55,605 nt of DNA from Longimicrobium sp. (GTDB lineage Bacteria; Gemmatimonadota; Gemmatimonadetes; Longimicrobiales; Longimicrobiaceae), in assembly GCA_036377595.1 (NCBI GenBank), contig DASUYB010000158.1, positions 1-55,605 of the forward strand, written 5' to 3'. The notes beneath the pieces are model-generated. The model saw only the letters and a list, made by a program, of their open reading frames with translations. It was not told where the DNA came from and searched no databases. The translations under genes were made by a program, and so were the position numbers. Shown here one piece after another: positions 39,695 through 47,789 of the stretch; the stretch's first letter is position 1; every line of letters begins with the position of its first letter.

Positions 39695-41275
39695 TCAGTT
39701 TTGCAGTTCGCGCGGCGTTGCGTCCACGAGCCGGCCTTCGACGCGCGGGGTGATGGGCTGCCCGCGCGCGAAGGCGGCGGTCAGCGCATCGAAGGCGGCC
39801 AGCTTCAGGTCCGGCCCCGGCGGCACCTTGCTGATCGCGCGCTGGTTGAAGGTGTAGCCGTCGCCGCCGCTGTACAGGTAATCGGGGACGGCGACCACGT
39901 ACACGCTGTCGTCCGCCAGCGGCGCCCACGCGCCGCCGCGCTGCACCTGCACGTCCAGGATGCGCTGCCCCTCGGGCCGGCTGCGGTCGAAGCGCACCTT
40001 CAGCCCGCTCACCTGCAGGAAGCGACCCTCGCCGCGCCCGCCGGAGACGGAGCGCTCCAGCACCGTCTCGCGCAGGTCGCGCCCGCGCAGCGACACCAGC
40101 CCCACGCGCGTGGGGAAGCCGAAGGTGCGCGCCAGGTGCTCCCAACGGATCGTGCCGCCGAACACGTCGTCGATGCGCAGCGCGCCGCCGTTCAGCACCG
40201 CCACGTCCGCCGGCGCGGTGGGGAAGGCGGTGCGCATCTGATCCGCCAGCCAGTTCCCCCACGCGCTCTCGGCGTTGCGCACCGTCTCCTCCGAGGCGTC
40301 CATCAGCGAGTCGCTGCGGCCGATCACCGCGTCCATGAACGGCACCTTCTCGCGCAGCTGGGCCGCCCACTTCTCCGTCACCTGCCGCTGGTAGCCGGGG
40401 TCGATGGCGATGGTCGAATCGACCTCCACCGCCTCCGCGCGCGCCGTGGCCCGCCGCCCGCTCCGCGACAGCGTCACCCGCCAGATCCCGCGCGCGTTCG
40501 ACTCGCCCTTGGTGATCAGCGCCGTGTTGTCCGTGCCGGGATCGACGATGCGGAAGTGCTCGTGCCCGCCGCAGATCCACGCGAAGCGCGGGTGCGTGCG
40601 GCGCAGCCGGCTGATCTGGCGATCCGTCTCGTGCGCCAGGTGCGTGAGCCCGACGATCACGTCCGCGCCGCGCGACTCGAGGGAGCGGATCATCCGCTCC
40701 GCGTCCTGCACGAACGCCGAGTCCGGCCGCGCGTAGTCGCGCGGCGAATCGAGGAAGGTGAGGGTGAAGATCCCCAGCCGGAGCCCGCTGGCGGTGGTGA
40801 TCACGGTGTCGCGCCCCACGCGCCGGTCCGCCGCCGAATCCCCCGTCGCGAGGACGACGTTGCCGGCGAGCCACGGGAAGCGCGACGCCTTGATCGCGTC
40901 CGCCACCATCCCGGGCCGGCGCTCGTCGAACTCGTGGTTGCCGGGGACGAAGACGATCGGCGCCACGCCGGCCAGGTAGTTCAGCGCGTCGATCATCTGC
41001 TGGCCGGCGAAGTAGCGGCTCTCCAGCGACGGCGCGATGGCGTCGCCCGCGTGCAGCACCAGCACGTCCGCGCCGCCCGCCTTCGCCTGCTGCGCCAGGG
41101 TCACGACGCGGCCGATGCCGCCCGCGCGCCCGTTCTCCACCGCGTCCACGCGGTACACGTCGTTCAGCTGCAGCACGGTCACCGCCGGCGCGGCGCGCTG
41201 CGCGGCCGCAGCCGCGGGGATCGCCAGCAGGGCGGCCAGCGCGCCGGCGCGTAGGGTCGATCGAGGGAAAGGCAT
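39695..41275 (-). CDS. Secreted 5'-nucleotidase/metallophosphatase (UshA-like)
   Basis: A 526-residue exported enzyme. The signal peptide (AGALAALLAIPAAAAA) is followed by a calcineurin-like metallophosphatase domain. Metal motifs are LQLNDVYRVDA (Tyr stands where many family members have the His of NDxH), LHAGDAIAPS, VPGNHEFDE, LTHLAHETD and CGGHEHFR. The C-terminal 5'-nucleotidase domain (about residues 300-510) contains VAVLNGGALRIDDVFGG and DYLYSGGDGYTF, the substrate base-binding region. It would hydrolyse nucleotides in the periplasm. ATG 41275 begins the signal peptide. Confidence 0.92.
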   Translation of the reverse strand: MPFPRSTLRAGALAALLAIPAAAAAQRAAPAVTVLQLNDVYRVDAVENGRAGGIGRVVTLAQQAKAGGADVLVLHAGDAIAPSLESRYFAGQQMIDALNYLAGVAPIVFVPGNHEFDERRPGMVADAIKASRFPWLAGNVVLATGDSAADRRVGRDTVITTASGLRLGIFTLTFLDSPRDYARPDSAFVQDAERMIRSLESRGADVIVGLTHLAHETDRQISRLRRTHPRFAWICGGHEHFRIVDPGTDNTALITKGESNARGIWRVTLSRSGRRATARAEAVEVDSTIAIDPGYQRQVTEKWAAQLREKVPFMDAVIGRSDSLMDASEETVRNAESAWGNWLADQMRTAFPTAPADVAVLNGGALRIDDVFGGTIRWEHLARTFGFPTRVGLVSLRGRDLRETVLERSVSGGRGEGRFLQVSGLKVRFDRSRPEGQRILDVQVQRGGAWAPLADDSVYVVAVPDYLYSGGDGYTFNQRAISKVPPGPDLKLAAFDALTAAFARGQPITPRVEGRLVDATPRELQN

Positions 41276-41464
41276 CTTCACGGATCGGAGCCGGGGGATG
41301 AACGACGGAGCGCGGGACGATACGCCGCCGCATCGCCCGGACACAAGGCGCGCGGCGGCGATGCGATCTCCCGCGCATCCCGCATCGTTTCCGTTGTTCC
41401 GGTCGATGGGGACGATTAGTGTTTGTCCAATCGCCCGCCACCCCCCATTCCGCAGGAGGACGAG

Positions 41465-41920
41465 ATGTTCCACGAGTTCCGGAAGTTCATCGCCCGCGGC
41501 AACGTGATGGACCTGGCGGTCGGCATCGTGATCGGCGCGGCGTTCACGGCGGTGGTCAAGAGCTTCGTGGACGACATCCTGATGCCGCCCATCGGCCGCA
41601 TGACCGGCGGCGTGGACTTCAAGAACCTGTTCGTCGCCCTCGACGGCCAATCGTATCCCTCGCTCGATGCAGCCAAGGCGGCGGGCGCGGCCACGGTCAA
41701 CTACGGCGCGTTCATCAACAACGTGATCGCGTTCGTGATCGTGGCCTGGGCGGTGTTCATCATGGTGCAGGCGTACGACCGCATGCGCCGCAAGGAGGCC
41801 GCCGCGCCCGAGCCGGACCGCCGCGACTGCCCCTTCTGCCGCGAGAGCGTGGCGCTGGCCGCCAGCCGCTGCCCGCACTGCACCGCCGAGCTGACGCCTG
41901 CGGGGGTGACGGCCTCGTAG
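41465..41920 (+). CDS. mscL: Large-conductance mechanosensitive channel fused to zinc ribbon
   Basis: A 151-residue MscL, an osmotic-release channel of the inner membrane. The N-terminal helix [20 protein letters not shown] and the TM1 core ([20 protein letters not shown]) are canonical, with TM2 ([16 protein letters not shown]) following. The usual short cytoplasmic helix is extended by a zinc ribbon [18 protein letters not shown] (about residues 121-138), which ordinary MscL lacks. AGGAGGACGAG precedes the ATG. A metal- or redox-linked gating role for the ribbon is pure inference. Confidence 0.93.
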   Translation: MFHEFRKFIARGNVMDLAVGIVIGAAFTAVVKSFVDDILMPPIGRMTGGVDFKNLFVALDGQSYPSLDAAKAAGAATVNYGAFINNVIAFVIVAWAVFIMVQAYDRMRRKEAAAPEPDRRDCPFCRESVALAASRCPHCTAELTPAGVTAS

Positions 41921-41945
41921 CAGCGCCTGGCATCGCAAGAGAGTT

Positions 41946-42005
41946 CTCACGCGGAGACGCGGAGACGCGGAAGAGCCGGGCTGCTCCTCCTCGTCTCCGT
42001 GAGCA
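41946..42005. repeat. Degenerate word-repeat hairpin (CTCACGCGGAGACGCGGAGA)
   Basis: The left arm has CTCACGCGGAGACGCGGAGA; the right arm near 41987-42003 is a shortened complement (CCTCCTCGTCTCCGTGAG). Complementarity is partial, so this copy is decaying. It lies 26 bases after the mscL stop and is followed by AATGGTTGAATTTCAGCCAC-type short repeats (42020-42060). Confidence 0.65.
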
Positions 42006-42145
42006 CTTTCGTGGTTGATAATCAACCACGCAATGGTTGAATTTCAGCCACGCGGTGGCTGATTTTCACGCTGAGTGTCCAGAAGACGGAGGAGCCGCGC
42101 GACGTCGGAGGTCGGCGCGGCTTCGATGATTTCCGGGAGATGGCA

Positions 42146-42628
42146 CTACGTCTCCGGCTCCGGCTTTTTCGGGCGCTTGCGCTGGCGCGGGCGCGCGTAG
42201 GGGATCTCGGCGGCGTACTCGTCGCGGACGCGGCGGAGGAGCCAGCGCTCGAGCGCCACGGTGGACGGCGGCGGCTGCTCCGAGCTGCGCACGATGTCGA
42301 AGATGGCGCGGACCTCCGTGGTCGCGCGCTCCACGCCGCGCGGCAGGATCAGCTTCAGCGGCGTGGGGCTCGACCCCGGCTGCGCCACCTCGGCCACCTT
42401 CCGAGCCCCCTTCGGGTAGCGCTGCACGTACAGCCGGGCGATGGCCTCGCGCGTCCTCGGGTGCGGCGTTTCGATGTCGCCCGAGATGAACTTGCGCACG
42501 GCCTCGCGCCCCCGCCCGATCAGCCGGCCGGCCTCACGGAGGTTGCTGTCCTGCACCAGCTCGGCCATGAAACGCCGCAGCTCCTCGACGGGCACTTGGC
42601 GCCACGCCGGGACCTGCCGGACGTCCAT
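42146..42628 (-). CDS. Putative DNA-binding protein, 160 aa
   Basis: A 160-residue protein with a predicted helix-turn-helix in the N-terminal half. RRFMAELVQDSNLREAGRLI is followed by GRGREAVRKFISGDIETPHP, where the Arg-Arg-Lys-rich helix would be the recognition helix. The C-terminal part is variable and ends with a basic, Lys/Arg/Pro-rich tail. It resembles phage-repressor-like or Xre-type small regulators, but no family is certain. An imperfect inverted repeat (42652-42688) lies directly upstream and may be its operator. Confidence 0.75.
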   Translation of the reverse strand: MDVRQVPAWRQVPVEELRRFMAELVQDSNLREAGRLIGRGREAVRKFISGDIETPHPRTREAIARLYVQRYPKGARKVAEVAQPGSSPTPLKLILPRGVERATTEVRAIFDIVRSSEQPPPSTVALERWLLRRVRDEYAAEIPYARPRQRKRPKKPEPET

Positions 42629-42651
42629 CTCCGGCTCTGCATTGGCCTTAC

Positions 42652-42688
42652 GGCCACTTTGTCCGTCCGTTTCTTTGGGACACTGGCC
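42652..42688. promoter_or_regulatory. Imperfect inverted repeat upstream of the DNA-binding protein gene
   Basis: GGCCACTTTGTCC (42652-42664) is partly complementary to GGGACACTGGCC (42677-42688), and GGCCTTACGGCC (42644-42655) is another small palindrome. They lie 24-60 bases upstream of the ATG at 42628. Autoregulation is plausible but supported only by position. Confidence 0.4.
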
Positions 42689-42791
42689 AGTCTAGAGTGT
42701 GGCCCGTAGGTGCGCAAGAGGGTCGGAACGGGGAGGGAACGGCCCGGCGGCCGGGGGCCTGGTGCCCCCGCCGCCGCGGGTCGTGCGGGGA

Positions 42792-43223
42792 TCAGTGCCC
42801 GGCCACCGAGATGCTGGAGAACTGCAGGGAATTCTGCACGTTGAACGACACGCTCTGCCCGTCGTGCAGCACGATGCCGTCGGTCATGTAGCCCTCGGTG
42901 CTGCCGATGGGGTCCACCAGCAGCCGCACGTTCTCGCTCCCGGACAGGAACCGCGAGGGAAGACGGAAGTTTGCGCTGCTCATGCTGGTCACCTGCCCCA
43001 GGCGCATGCGGGTGCCGCCGTGCACCGCGTACACCACCACGTCCATCCAGTTGTAGTTCTCCACGTGCACCGTGGCGCTGGGCGCGGCGGAGCGGTGGGT
43101 CACGACCTGCGGGCCGTCCGCCAGGTTCATCACCATGGGGGTGTCGCTGCCGCCGGCCGAGGCGCAGGCTCCCAGGGAAAGGCTCGCCGCCACCGCGGCC
43201 ACCACCGTCTTCAGCGCGTGCAT
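42792..43223 (-). CDS. Lipoprotein of unknown function, 143 aa
   Basis: A 143-residue lipoprotein with lipobox LSLGACAS (Leu-Gly-Ala-Cys) near residue 20. The mature part is beta-rich: VTHRSAAPSATVHVENYNWM, VYAVHGGTRMRLGQV, NFRLPSRFLSGSENVRLLVD and SVSFNVQNSLQFSSISV. It could be a small Ig-like or beta-sandwich domain. GGAGGGAACC precedes the ATG. An upstream hairpin at 43257-43280 lies in its leader region. Function unknown. Confidence 0.85.
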   Translation of the reverse strand: MHALKTVVAAVAASLSLGACASAGGSDTPMVMNLADGPQVVTHRSAAPSATVHVENYNWMDVVVYAVHGGTRMRLGQVTSMSSANFRLPSRFLSGSENVRLLVDPIGSTEGYMTDGIVLHDGQSVSFNVQNSLQFSSISVAGH

Positions 43224-43618
43224 GGTTCCCTCCTCCATGGTGTCCGGAAAGCACAAGAGGCGCCCTACCCAGGGCGCCTCGTCGCGCACAGCCCGCAACT
43301 CCAGGTTGCGCTTCGGGTTATCTCAATTCGCGTGCCATCCGCCGACCGCGCGGCGCGTCACGCATCTCCAAATGTGACAACGGGTTGGATGGTGTAGCAG
43401 GAAACGTCAGACAGGACGGGCGATTCGCGGTATGTATCACATCAGCAAATCACGCACCAACTGCACATCTCCCTGTAGGGTCGATAGATGGGGGGCTTTC
43501 GTTTCAAGGCGGGTGAGAGCGATCACTCCGCGCTTGCAGGTCCCTCCGAAACGCGCGTAGGATGCGGCGCCTCTCATCCCCCTCACCCATCCGTATCATC
43601 GAGCCGGAGACGACATCC
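43224..43618. other. Gene-free divergent intergenic region
   Basis: Nearly 400 bases between the divergent lipoprotein (minus) and the 251-aa protein (plus) genes. It contains the hairpin at 43257-43280 and no repeat of the three families. The part around 43400-43470 is locally AT-richer (TATGTATCACATCAGCAAAT) and could hold promoters in either direction, but no convincing -35/-10 pair was found. No RNA gene is visible. Confidence 0.55.
43257..43280 (-). terminator. Hairpin in the leader of the lipoprotein gene
   Basis: GAGGCGCCCT (43257-43266) and AGGGCGCCTC (43271-43280) are perfectly complementary over 10 bases with a 4-base loop. On the minus strand TTGTGCTTT follows the stem, a weak terminator tail. 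It lies 33 bases upstream of the lipoprotein start, so it could attenuate its transcript or end a small upstream RNA. Confidence 0.45.
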
Positions 43619-44374
43619 ATGGGACAGCAGACGACGGTCGAAGTGCGCGCCATCGCGGCGGGCGGAAAGTTCCTGGGGAACGACATCGGGGGCGCGGAGA
43701 TCACCGTGCGCGACGCCGCGACCGGCGAGTGGATCGCGGGCGGGCGGGTGCGCGGCGATTCGGGCGTCACCGGCGAGATCATGGACCAGCCGCGCGACTG
43801 GGGCACACCCGTTCCGGTGGACCAGTCGTCCGTCTTCACCCTCACCCTCGACCTGGTGCAGCCGCGGCTGCTGGAGATCGCCGCGCACGGGCCGCTGGGG
43901 TCGCTGCAGTCCGCCCGCCGCGTCACCGTGCAGCAGTGGGTGGCGCCGGGGATGGACCTCACGGAAGCGCAGGGCGTGCAGGTGGTGATCCCCGGCCAGC
44001 TGGTGGAGATCGTCGACCCGCCCACGCACACGCAGCTCGCCGCGCCCGGGCCGGTGACCATCCGCGCGAACGTGGCGATGATGTGCGGCTGCCCCATCAC
44101 CAGCCCCGACGGCGGGCAGACCGCGTACTGGCCGCAGGGAGACTTCGACGTCACCGCGCTGGTCTACGTGCTGGTGGACGAGAATCCCGCGCAGCTGCAG
44201 CAGGTGGTGCCGCTGTCCTATGCCGGCACACCCAGCCAGTTCACCGGGTCGTGGACGATGCCGGCGGTGGGCTTCTACGAGATCGTGGTGGTCGCGCGGC
44301 AGACGGGGACGGCGAACACCGGCGTGGACCGCACCACCGTCTTCACCCTTCCCCCGTCGCCGCCGGCGGGATGA
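43619..44374 (+). CDS. Hypothetical protein, 251 aa, beta-rich
   Basis: A 251-residue protein without a signal peptide. It is beta-rich and has Gly/Pro turns: TTVEVRAIAAGGKFLGNDIG, AEITVRDAATGEWIAGG, VRGDSGVTGEIMDQ. The second half contains an Ig-like segment (FTGSWTMPAVGFYEIVVVAR). Two Cys close together (MMCGCPI) are unusual. The family is not recognised; the composition is like a bacterial Ig-like surface or phage-structural domain. GGAGA precedes ATG 43619. A lone gene between the lipoprotein and the kinase. Confidence 0.8.
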   Translation: MGQQTTVEVRAIAAGGKFLGNDIGGAEITVRDAATGEWIAGGRVRGDSGVTGEIMDQPRDWGTPVPVDQSSVFTLTLDLVQPRLLEIAAHGPLGSLQSARRVTVQQWVAPGMDLTEAQGVQVVIPGQLVEIVDPPTHTQLAAPGPVTIRANVAMMCGCPITSPDGGQTAYWPQGDFDVTALVYVLVDENPAQLQQVVPLSYAGTPSQFTGSWTMPAVGFYEIVVVARQTGTANTGVDRTTVFTLPPSPPAG

Positions 44375-44493
44375 CGGCGGACGCGTCGACGGAGTCCACA
44401 TCCGCACCGGAACCGATCTTGCCGCGCGAGCCCTCATCCCCCGCCGCCACCGGGTCGGGGGAACGGAACTCGATCTGACGACAGGGCGGCTGG

Positions 44494-47052
44494 ATGCCGG
44501 GACGGTACGACGCCACGCTGGTGGCGGTTTCCGTGCTGATCGCGATCTTCGCGGCGTACGCGGCGCTCGCGCTGGCTTCGCGCGTGCACGCGGTGCAGGG
44601 GCGCTTCCGCGCGGCGTGGCTGGCGGGGGGGAGCCTGGCCGTGGGGCTGGGGATCTGGGCCATGCACTTCGTGGGGATGCTGGCCTTGCGCCTTCCCATC
44701 CCCGTGGCCTACGCCGTTCCCACCGTGATCCTCTCCGCGCTGGTGCCCGTGGCGGCGTCGGCGCTCATGCTCCTCCTCTTCTCCCGCGAGCGGCTGGCCG
44801 GCGGCGTGCTGCTGGCCGCGGTGGTCCCGGTCGGCGTCGCGCTGGCGGGGATGCACCTGCTGGGGATGGCGGCGATGCGCGCGGAGGCGCACGTCGCCTT
44901 CGACCAAGCGCTCGTGGTGGCCGCGTGGGGACTGGCCTTCGCCGCCGCGTTCGGGCTGCTCTGGCTGGGCCGCGAGATGCGCGGCGACGAGTCGCCGGCC
45001 GGCCGCCGCCGCAAGCTGGTGGCGGCCGTGGGCATCGGCGCCACTATCGCGGCGATGCACTACACGGCGATGTCGGCGGCGCACTTCACCCGCCTGCGCT
45101 CCACCCTGCACGTGGCCCAGGAGACGGTGGTGCAGACGCGCGGGCTGGCGTGGGGCGTGGCCACGGCGACGGTGGCGCTGCTGGCGACCATCGTCTTCGG
45201 CGCGCTGGTGGACCGCCGGGCGCGGGCCCGCAGCGCCGAGACCGAGGCGCTGCGCCGCAGCGAGGACCGCTTCCGCTCCCTCGTGCTGGCCACCGCGCAG
45301 ATCATCTGGACGACGGACGAGAAGGGCGAGTTCGCCGCCGAGCAGCCCGAGTGGGCGGCGTTCACGGGCACCACCTTCGACGAGTACCGCGGGTGGAAGT
45401 GGCTGGAATGCGTGCACCCCGCCGACCGCGAGCGCGCCGCCGCCACCTGGCGCGCCGCACTGGAGAGCCGCACGCTGTACGAGGGCGAGTACCGCCTGCG
45501 CCGCCACGACCGGCAGTTCCGCGACATGCAGGTGCGCGCCGTCCCCGTGCTGGAGCCCGGCGGCCGCGTCCGCGAGTGGGTGGGCGCGGAGACCGACATC
45601 ACCGAGCGGCGCAAGGCCGAGCGCGACGCGCAGTTCCTGGCCGATGCCAGCCGCGTCCTCGCCTCGTCGCTCGACTATCCCACCACGCTGCGCAGCGTGG
45701 CCAGGCTGGCGGTGCCCGAGCTGGCGGACTGGTGCGCGGTGGACCTGCTGGCCGAGGGCGGGGGGATGCAGCGCGTGGCCGTGGAGCACGAGGATCCCGA
45801 GAAGGTGGAGTTCGTGCACCGGCTGCAGGAGCGCTACCCGTCGGACCCGCTGTCGGAGCGCGGGCTGCCGCAGGTGATCCGCAGCGGGCGCGCCGACATG
45901 ATGGCCGAGATCCCCGACGAGCTGATCGCCGCCGCGGCGCGCGACCCCGAGCACCTGGCGCTGATCCGCGGGCTGGGGCTCAGGAGCTACATCGTCGTCC
46001 CCCTGATCGCCCGCGACAAGACGCTGGGGGCCATCACCCTGGTGCACGCGGAGAGCGGGCGGCGCTACGACGCGCAGGACCTGGCGCTGGCCGAGGAGCT
46101 GGCCCGCCGCGCCGCCGTGGCCATCGACAACGCCCGCCTCTTCGCCGAGACGGAGGAGGCGCGCGCGCAGCTGGAGCAGCAGGCCGCCGAGCTGCAGGAG
46201 GCGCAGGCGGAGATGGAGATGGCGCACGACGAGCTGCAGCGCGCCAACGACGAGCTCCTCCAGCGCACCGCCGAGGCCGAGCGCGCCCGCGAGGCGGCGG
46301 ACGAGGCGAACGCCGCGAAGAGCGCCTTCCTCGCGACGATGAGCCACGAGCTGCGCACGCCGCTGAACGCCATCGCCGGGTACGCGCAGCTGCTGGAGAT
46401 GGGGATCCACGGCGAGGTGAACGACACCCAGCGCGAGTACCTCGACAAGATCCGCCGCAACCAGACGCACCTCCTCGGCCTCATCAACGACGTGCTGAAC
46501 TTCGCCAAGATCGAGGCGGGGCAGGTGCAGTACGAGATCGGCGACGTGCCGGTGGACGAGACGCTGGCCGCGGTGGAGGCGCTGATCGAGCCGCAGGTGA
46601 AGGCCCGCCGCCACCACTACGCCTACCGCCGCGGCGACCCGGCGGTCACCGCGCGCGCCGACCGCGACCGGGTGGAGCAGGTCGTCCTCAACCTCCTCAG
46701 CAACGCGGTGAAGTTCACCAGCCCGGGCGGGCGGATCGTGATGGAGTGGGAGGCGGACGGCCGCGCCGTGCGCATCCGCGTGCGCGACACCGGCCGCGGC
46801 ATCCCGGCCGACAAGCTGCCGGCCATCTTCGAGCCCTTCGTGCAGGTGGACCCCACGCTCACCCGCAGCAGCGAGGGCACGGGGCTCGGCCTCGCCATCA
46901 GCCGCGACTTGGCCCGCGCGATGAAGGGCGACCTCACGGTGGAGAGCCGCGAGGGCGTGGGCTCCACCTTCACCCTCACCCTCCCCCGCGGCCCCGACCG
47001 CGCCGTCCCCGCCCCCGAGGCCGAGGAGGACGCGGAGGCGCGAGTGGCGTAG
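44494..47052 (+). CDS. MHYT-PAS-GAF sensor histidine kinase
   Basis: An 852-residue membrane kinase. The N-terminal ~230 residues form an MHYT domain with seven helices and three His motifs (WAMHFVGM, AGMHLLGMAAM, AAMHYTAM), thought to bind metal and sense gases such as O2, CO or NO. A PAS domain (about 255-370, LATAQIIWTTDEKGEFAAEQ), a GAF domain (about 390-555) and a coiled coil (about 560-610) follow. The HisKA box is MSHELRTPLNAIAGYA with His618 and the ATPase domain has NLLSNAVKFT, DTGRGIP and GTGLGLAISR. No response regulator is adjacent. Confidence 0.94.
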   Translation: MPGRYDATLVAVSVLIAIFAAYAALALASRVHAVQGRFRAAWLAGGSLAVGLGIWAMHFVGMLALRLPIPVAYAVPTVILSALVPVAASALMLLLFSRERLAGGVLLAAVVPVGVALAGMHLLGMAAMRAEAHVAFDQALVVAAWGLAFAAAFGLLWLGREMRGDESPAGRRRKLVAAVGIGATIAAMHYTAMSAAHFTRLRSTLHVAQETVVQTRGLAWGVATATVALLATIVFGALVDRRARARSAETEALRRSEDRFRSLVLATAQIIWTTDEKGEFAAEQPEWAAFTGTTFDEYRGWKWLECVHPADRERAAATWRAALESRTLYEGEYRLRRHDRQFRDMQVRAVPVLEPGGRVREWVGAETDITERRKAERDAQFLADASRVLASSLDYPTTLRSVARLAVPELADWCAVDLLAEGGGMQRVAVEHEDPEKVEFVHRLQERYPSDPLSERGLPQVIRSGRADMMAEIPDELIAAAARDPEHLALIRGLGLRSYIVVPLIARDKTLGAITLVHAESGRRYDAQDLALAEELARRAAVAIDNARLFAETEEARAQLEQQAAELQEAQAEMEMAHDELQRANDELLQRTAEAERAREAADEANAAKSAFLATMSHELRTPLNAIAGYAQLLEMGIHGEVNDTQREYLDKIRRNQTHLLGLINDVLNFAKIEAGQVQYEIGDVPVDETLAAVEALIEPQVKARRHHYAYRRGDPAVTARADRDRVEQVVLNLLSNAVKFTSPGGRIVMEWEADGRAVRIRVRDTGRGIPADKLPAIFEPFVQVDPTLTRSSEGTGLGLAISRDLARAMKGDLTVESREGVGSTFTLTLPRGPDRAVPAPEAEEDAEARVA

Positions 47053-47081
47053 GCCTCGTCGCATCGCCCGGCTGTCCTTTG

Positions 47082-47108
47082 CCTCACGCGGAGACGCGGA
47101 GGACGCGG
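47082..47108 (+). repeat. Half word-repeat element (CTCACGCGGAGACGCGGAGG)
   Basis: A single left arm, CCTCACGCGGAGACGCGGAG with GACGCGG after it, lacks a matching right arm within 100 bases. It equals the left arms at 18069 and 41946. It may be a deleted copy. Confidence 0.65.
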
Positions 47109-47222
47109 GTGGCGTAACGCGCTTCGTCTTCCCCGGCTGCCGGAGAACGGGGAAGGAGGGGATCTGAGCCGGGAGGACGGCCGCCCCGGCGGGAGCGTGG
47201 AAGAACGGGGGTGCGATGAAAA

Positions 47223-47255
47223 GACGCGGGGCCGCCGGTGGGGCGGCCCCGCGTC
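47223..47255 (-). terminator. Intrinsic terminator of the 163-aa lipoprotein gene
   Basis: GACGCGGGGCCGCC (47223-47236) pairs perfectly with GGCGGCCCCGCGTC (47242-47255) over 14 bases around a 5-base loop. On the minus strand the stem is followed by TTTTCATC, giving a short T tail. It lies seven bases beyond the stop of the minus-strand lipoprotein gene. Confidence 0.8.
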
Positions 47256-47262
47256 GGTCGCT

Positions 47263-47754
47263 TCAGCGGAAGCGCGGCGTCAGCCGGGCGGGGAAGACGC
47301 GCGGCGGCTGCGCCTTCGGCACCATGGTGACCCAGACGGTGGCGCTGTCCATCGGCGCGGAGCCGTCCGCGCGGCGGTAGCGCGACCCTTCGCCGTAGGC
47401 GCGCAGCATCACCCCCACGCGCGTGGTGTCGGCGTCGCGCTGGCCCGCCACGAACATCGGCACCCGCAGCGTGAAGCGCCCGTCGGGCCCCGAGAGCGCG
47501 CGCAGCTGCGGCGTGGTGCCCTGCTGCGGGTCCACCGGGCGGTACACGGCCACCGCCACCGAGTCCAGCGGCTCGCCCGCGGGCCCCACCACCACGCCGC
47601 TCACCGTGGCGTGGTGGGTGGTGCCGAACTCGTTTCCCGTTCCCGCCGCCGGCGGTGGTGCGGGGCCGCCGTCCCCCGCGGCGGGCGCGGGCGCGGCGGG
47701 CCTGCATCCCGCCAGCGCGGCCGCGGCCACCCCCGCCATCCACATCCTCGTCAT
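47263..47754 (-). CDS. Lipoprotein with carboxypeptidase-regulatory-like fold, 163 aa
   Basis: A 163-residue lipoprotein: MWMAGVAAAALAGCRPA gives a lipobox (Leu-Ala-Gly-Cys). After a Pro/Ala/Gly linker, HHATVSGVVVGPAGEPLDSV and VAVAVYRPVDP, then LSGPDGRFTLRVPMFVAGQR, are the strands of a carboxypeptidase-regulatory-like (CarboxypepD_reg) beta-sandwich. GGAGGG precedes the ATG. It is the second gene after the gluzincin-like lipoprotein, separated by 35 bases, so the two are probably co-transcribed. The stem-loop at 47223-47255 ends it. Confidence 0.82.
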   Translation of the reverse strand: MTRMWMAGVAAAALAGCRPAAPAPAAGDGGPAPPPAAGTGNEFGTTHHATVSGVVVGPAGEPLDSVAVAVYRPVDPQQGTTPQLRALSGPDGRFTLRVPMFVAGQRDADTTRVGVMLRAYGEGSRYRRADGSAPMDSATVWVTMVPKAQPPRVFPARLTPRFR

Positions 47755-47789
47755 CGCCCTCCTCCTCTCTCGTGCCCGTCTCGCCGGGC

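Noticed and set aside
44375-44493. Small gene between the 251-aa protein and the MHYT kinase
   Set aside because: Only short frames without a start with ribosome site; the sequence reads as a spacer.
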